From positions 1-31,551 of IMG/VR virus record IMGVR_UViG_3300011440_000048: 31,551 nucleotides of DNA. One strand, given 5' to 3'. Below are positions 30,832-31,551 of the stretch, piece after piece (position 1 is the first letter of the stretch; the number at the start of each line of letters is the position of its first letter). The notes under the pieces were generated by a model that saw nothing but the letters and a program-made list of their open reading frames with translations, was not told the origin of the DNA and searched no databases. Made by a program: the position numbers and the translations under genes. Origin of the DNA: a virus.

Positions 30832-31222
30832 CAGAATCCTTCTTTCTGCCGATTAGATCGGCCAGTGTTCTTGCAATTTCTTGGGGTGGCTTAGCCTTTA
30901 TTTCTTCCTTGATCTTCTTAGCGACATCTATTACTTTCTCGAAGTCTTCGCCTTGCCGCTTCCATTCTACTGGATCAGAGAAAGTCTTTATCATGGAGGA
31001 AATAGTTCCCCACATTACACTTATCTCTTGAATTGCTACCCCTCTAATGTAAGCCATGCCTATTTCATTTGGATCGTGGGGCTTGGTGAGAAGTTCAATG
31101 AGACGATGCAATTCTAAAATCATCTGAGTCTTTCCATCCCATAAAGAAACGCATGAACTATGCCAATCTTCATGAAATTCCGACCCAGGATCTAGTCCGC
31201 ATTCGCAAGTGGGGGTTGCCAT
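30824..31222 (-). CDS. First gene of leftward block: Cys/His N-terminal motif protein (132 aa)
   Basis: 132 residues, with AGAGGAAAG before ATG 31222. The N-terminus MATPTCECGLDPGSEFHEDW followed by HSSC offers C6, C8, H17, H21 and C24 as zinc ligands. The rest is helical and Lys/Glu-rich (VIDVAKKIKEEIKAKPPQEI, then ARTLADLIGRKK). The stop overlaps the next gene. As the first gene behind the structured leader at 31250-31340 it should be among the earliest expressed. No family recognised. Confidence 0.65.
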   Translation of the reverse strand: MATPTCECGLDPGSEFHEDWHSSCVSLWDGKTQMILELHRLIELLTKPHDPNEIGMAYIRGVAIQEISVMWGTISSMIKTFSDPVEWKRQGEDFEKVIDVAKKIKEEIKAKPPQEIARTLADLIGRKKDSDG

Positions 31223-31249
31223 ATTCTTTCCTCTCGTTAGAAATATTCA

Positions 31250-31340
31250 GGAGAGATAAAAGCTTAGCGGCCTCAACATCGGTTGAGGGATTGGCTAAGG
31301 GTACCCCTTCTATCTCTCCCGCCGGTCTATCGACCGATGT
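31250..31340 (-). promoter_or_regulatory. Structured leader / nested hairpin with alternative pairing
   Basis: Three stems nest on one axis: GGAGAGATA (31250-31258) with TATCTCTCC (31311-31319); CTTAGC (31263-31268) with GCTAAG (31294-31299); and CCTCAAC (31271-31277) with GTTGAGG (31282-31288) around a four-base loop. ACATCGGT (31276-31283) at the apex is also exactly complementary to ACCGATGT (31333-31340) outside the structure, and CGGTC/GACCG (31323-31335) makes a further local stem. The two states exclude each other, as in attenuators. It lies just upstream of the first leftward gene; orientation is inferred. Confidence 0.55.
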
Positions 31341-31551
31341 TCCTTAGAAGATACAGGCGTACCTGTCCTCTTTGGCATCCCAGGGTTGTTACGGATATCT
31401 CCGCTTTTTGTCCTGGTTCTTTAGTCCTTGATGGGCCGGGCGGTATGTCCGTTGTGGCCGTTACTCCCGATTACTTCCCGGACGTGGAACCCATCACGAT
31501 TCCCCGGAGAGAAAGACTAGCATCTAACTCTCCGGTTAAGTACCTCTACAC
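31337..31551 (+). CDS. Possible rightward gene running off the window (partial)
   Basis: From ATG 31337 a frame stays open to the window end (71 codons); a second in-frame ATG is at 31445. The product includes GGMSVVAVTPDYFPDVEP and then ITIPRRERLASNSPVKYLYT, which reads like protein with ordinary codons. There is no good SD before either ATG, and the upstream ATG lies inside the ACCGATGT pairing element. If real it diverges from the leftward block. Alternatively the whole end is a non-coding control region. Confidence 0.35.
   Translation, partial: MFLRRYRRTCPLWHPRVVTDISAFCPGSLVLDGPGGMSVVAVTPDYFPDVEPITIPRRERLASNSPVKYLY
31504..31535. repeat. Inverted repeat near the right end
   Basis: CCGGAGAG (31504-31511) and CTCTCCGG (31528-31535) are exact complements with a 16-base loop. 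The GGAGAG arm echoes the arms of the stems at 31250-31319 and 26916-27022. Hairpin or protein-binding site; role unknown. Confidence 0.4.

Noticed and set aside
31415-31520. Minus-strand open stretch of about 33 codons near the right end
   Set aside because: No ATG, GTG or TTG start in frame after the preceding stop, and no SD.

Overview
The window is a piece of a tailed-phage genome with podovirus-type architecture. The host is probably an actinobacterium. The strongest host clue is a WhiB-family Fe-S regulator (22838-23329), a family restricted to actinobacteria and their phages. An Rv2525c/DUF1906-type glycosidase-like lysin supports this. Third codon positions use A/T freely, so the host is probably not an extremely GC-rich one. 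I see no integrase, excisionase or repressor, and no RNA polymerase, tRNA gene, IS element or CRISPR array.

Layout. Positions 1-22714 form a tightly packed rightward late block with many ATGA, GTGA and TAATG stop/start overlaps. In order it holds: tail-fibre/appendage proteins (1-3092); a lysis cassette in which cell-wall functions are split over separate genes (LysM-only protein, amidase, DUF1906 lysin) plus three small membrane proteins (2197-5706); terminase large subunit (5706-7202); small genes including a long out-of-frame overlap (7203-7991); portal, scaffold and major capsid (7984-11964); three small basic proteins sharing an RAAG[KR]RL motif (12021-13022); connector and nozzle genes (13124-16037); appendage and small basic genes (16034-16833); and three consecutive genes that look like a T7-style set of ejection proteins, the last 1442 residues long (16799-22714). 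There is no recognisable head protease, which fits the P22/T7-like scaffold-plus-coat logic. No small terminase subunit was recognised. Two perfect hairpins bracket the 12-13 kb small-protein cluster.

Positions 22956-31222 form a leftward early/replication block. In transcription order it holds: a zinc-finger-like small protein, two unrecognised small proteins, a conserved-looking small helical protein, a secreted four-cysteine protein, a Cas4-type PD-(D/E)XK nuclease, two small proteins, a RecA/Sak4-like ATPase, an SSB-like DUF669-type protein, a prim-pol/helicase, a family A DNA polymerase and a RuvC-like resolvase. Together these make a near-complete replication and recombination module. 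The leftward block runs into the rightward whiB gene, so whiB and the resolvase overlap tail-to-tail by 374 bp on opposite strands.

The right end (31223-31551) is a presumptive divergent control region. It has a nested hairpin with a competing long-range pairing, and a possible rightward gene that runs off the window. The main items for follow-up are this structured leader, the whiB/resolvase antisense overlap, the internal Shine-Dalgarno/start inside the lysin, the repeated RAAGKRL motif in small virion-cluster proteins, the 263-nt dual-frame overlap upstream of the portal, and an RBS-sequestering hairpin before the Cas4-like gene.
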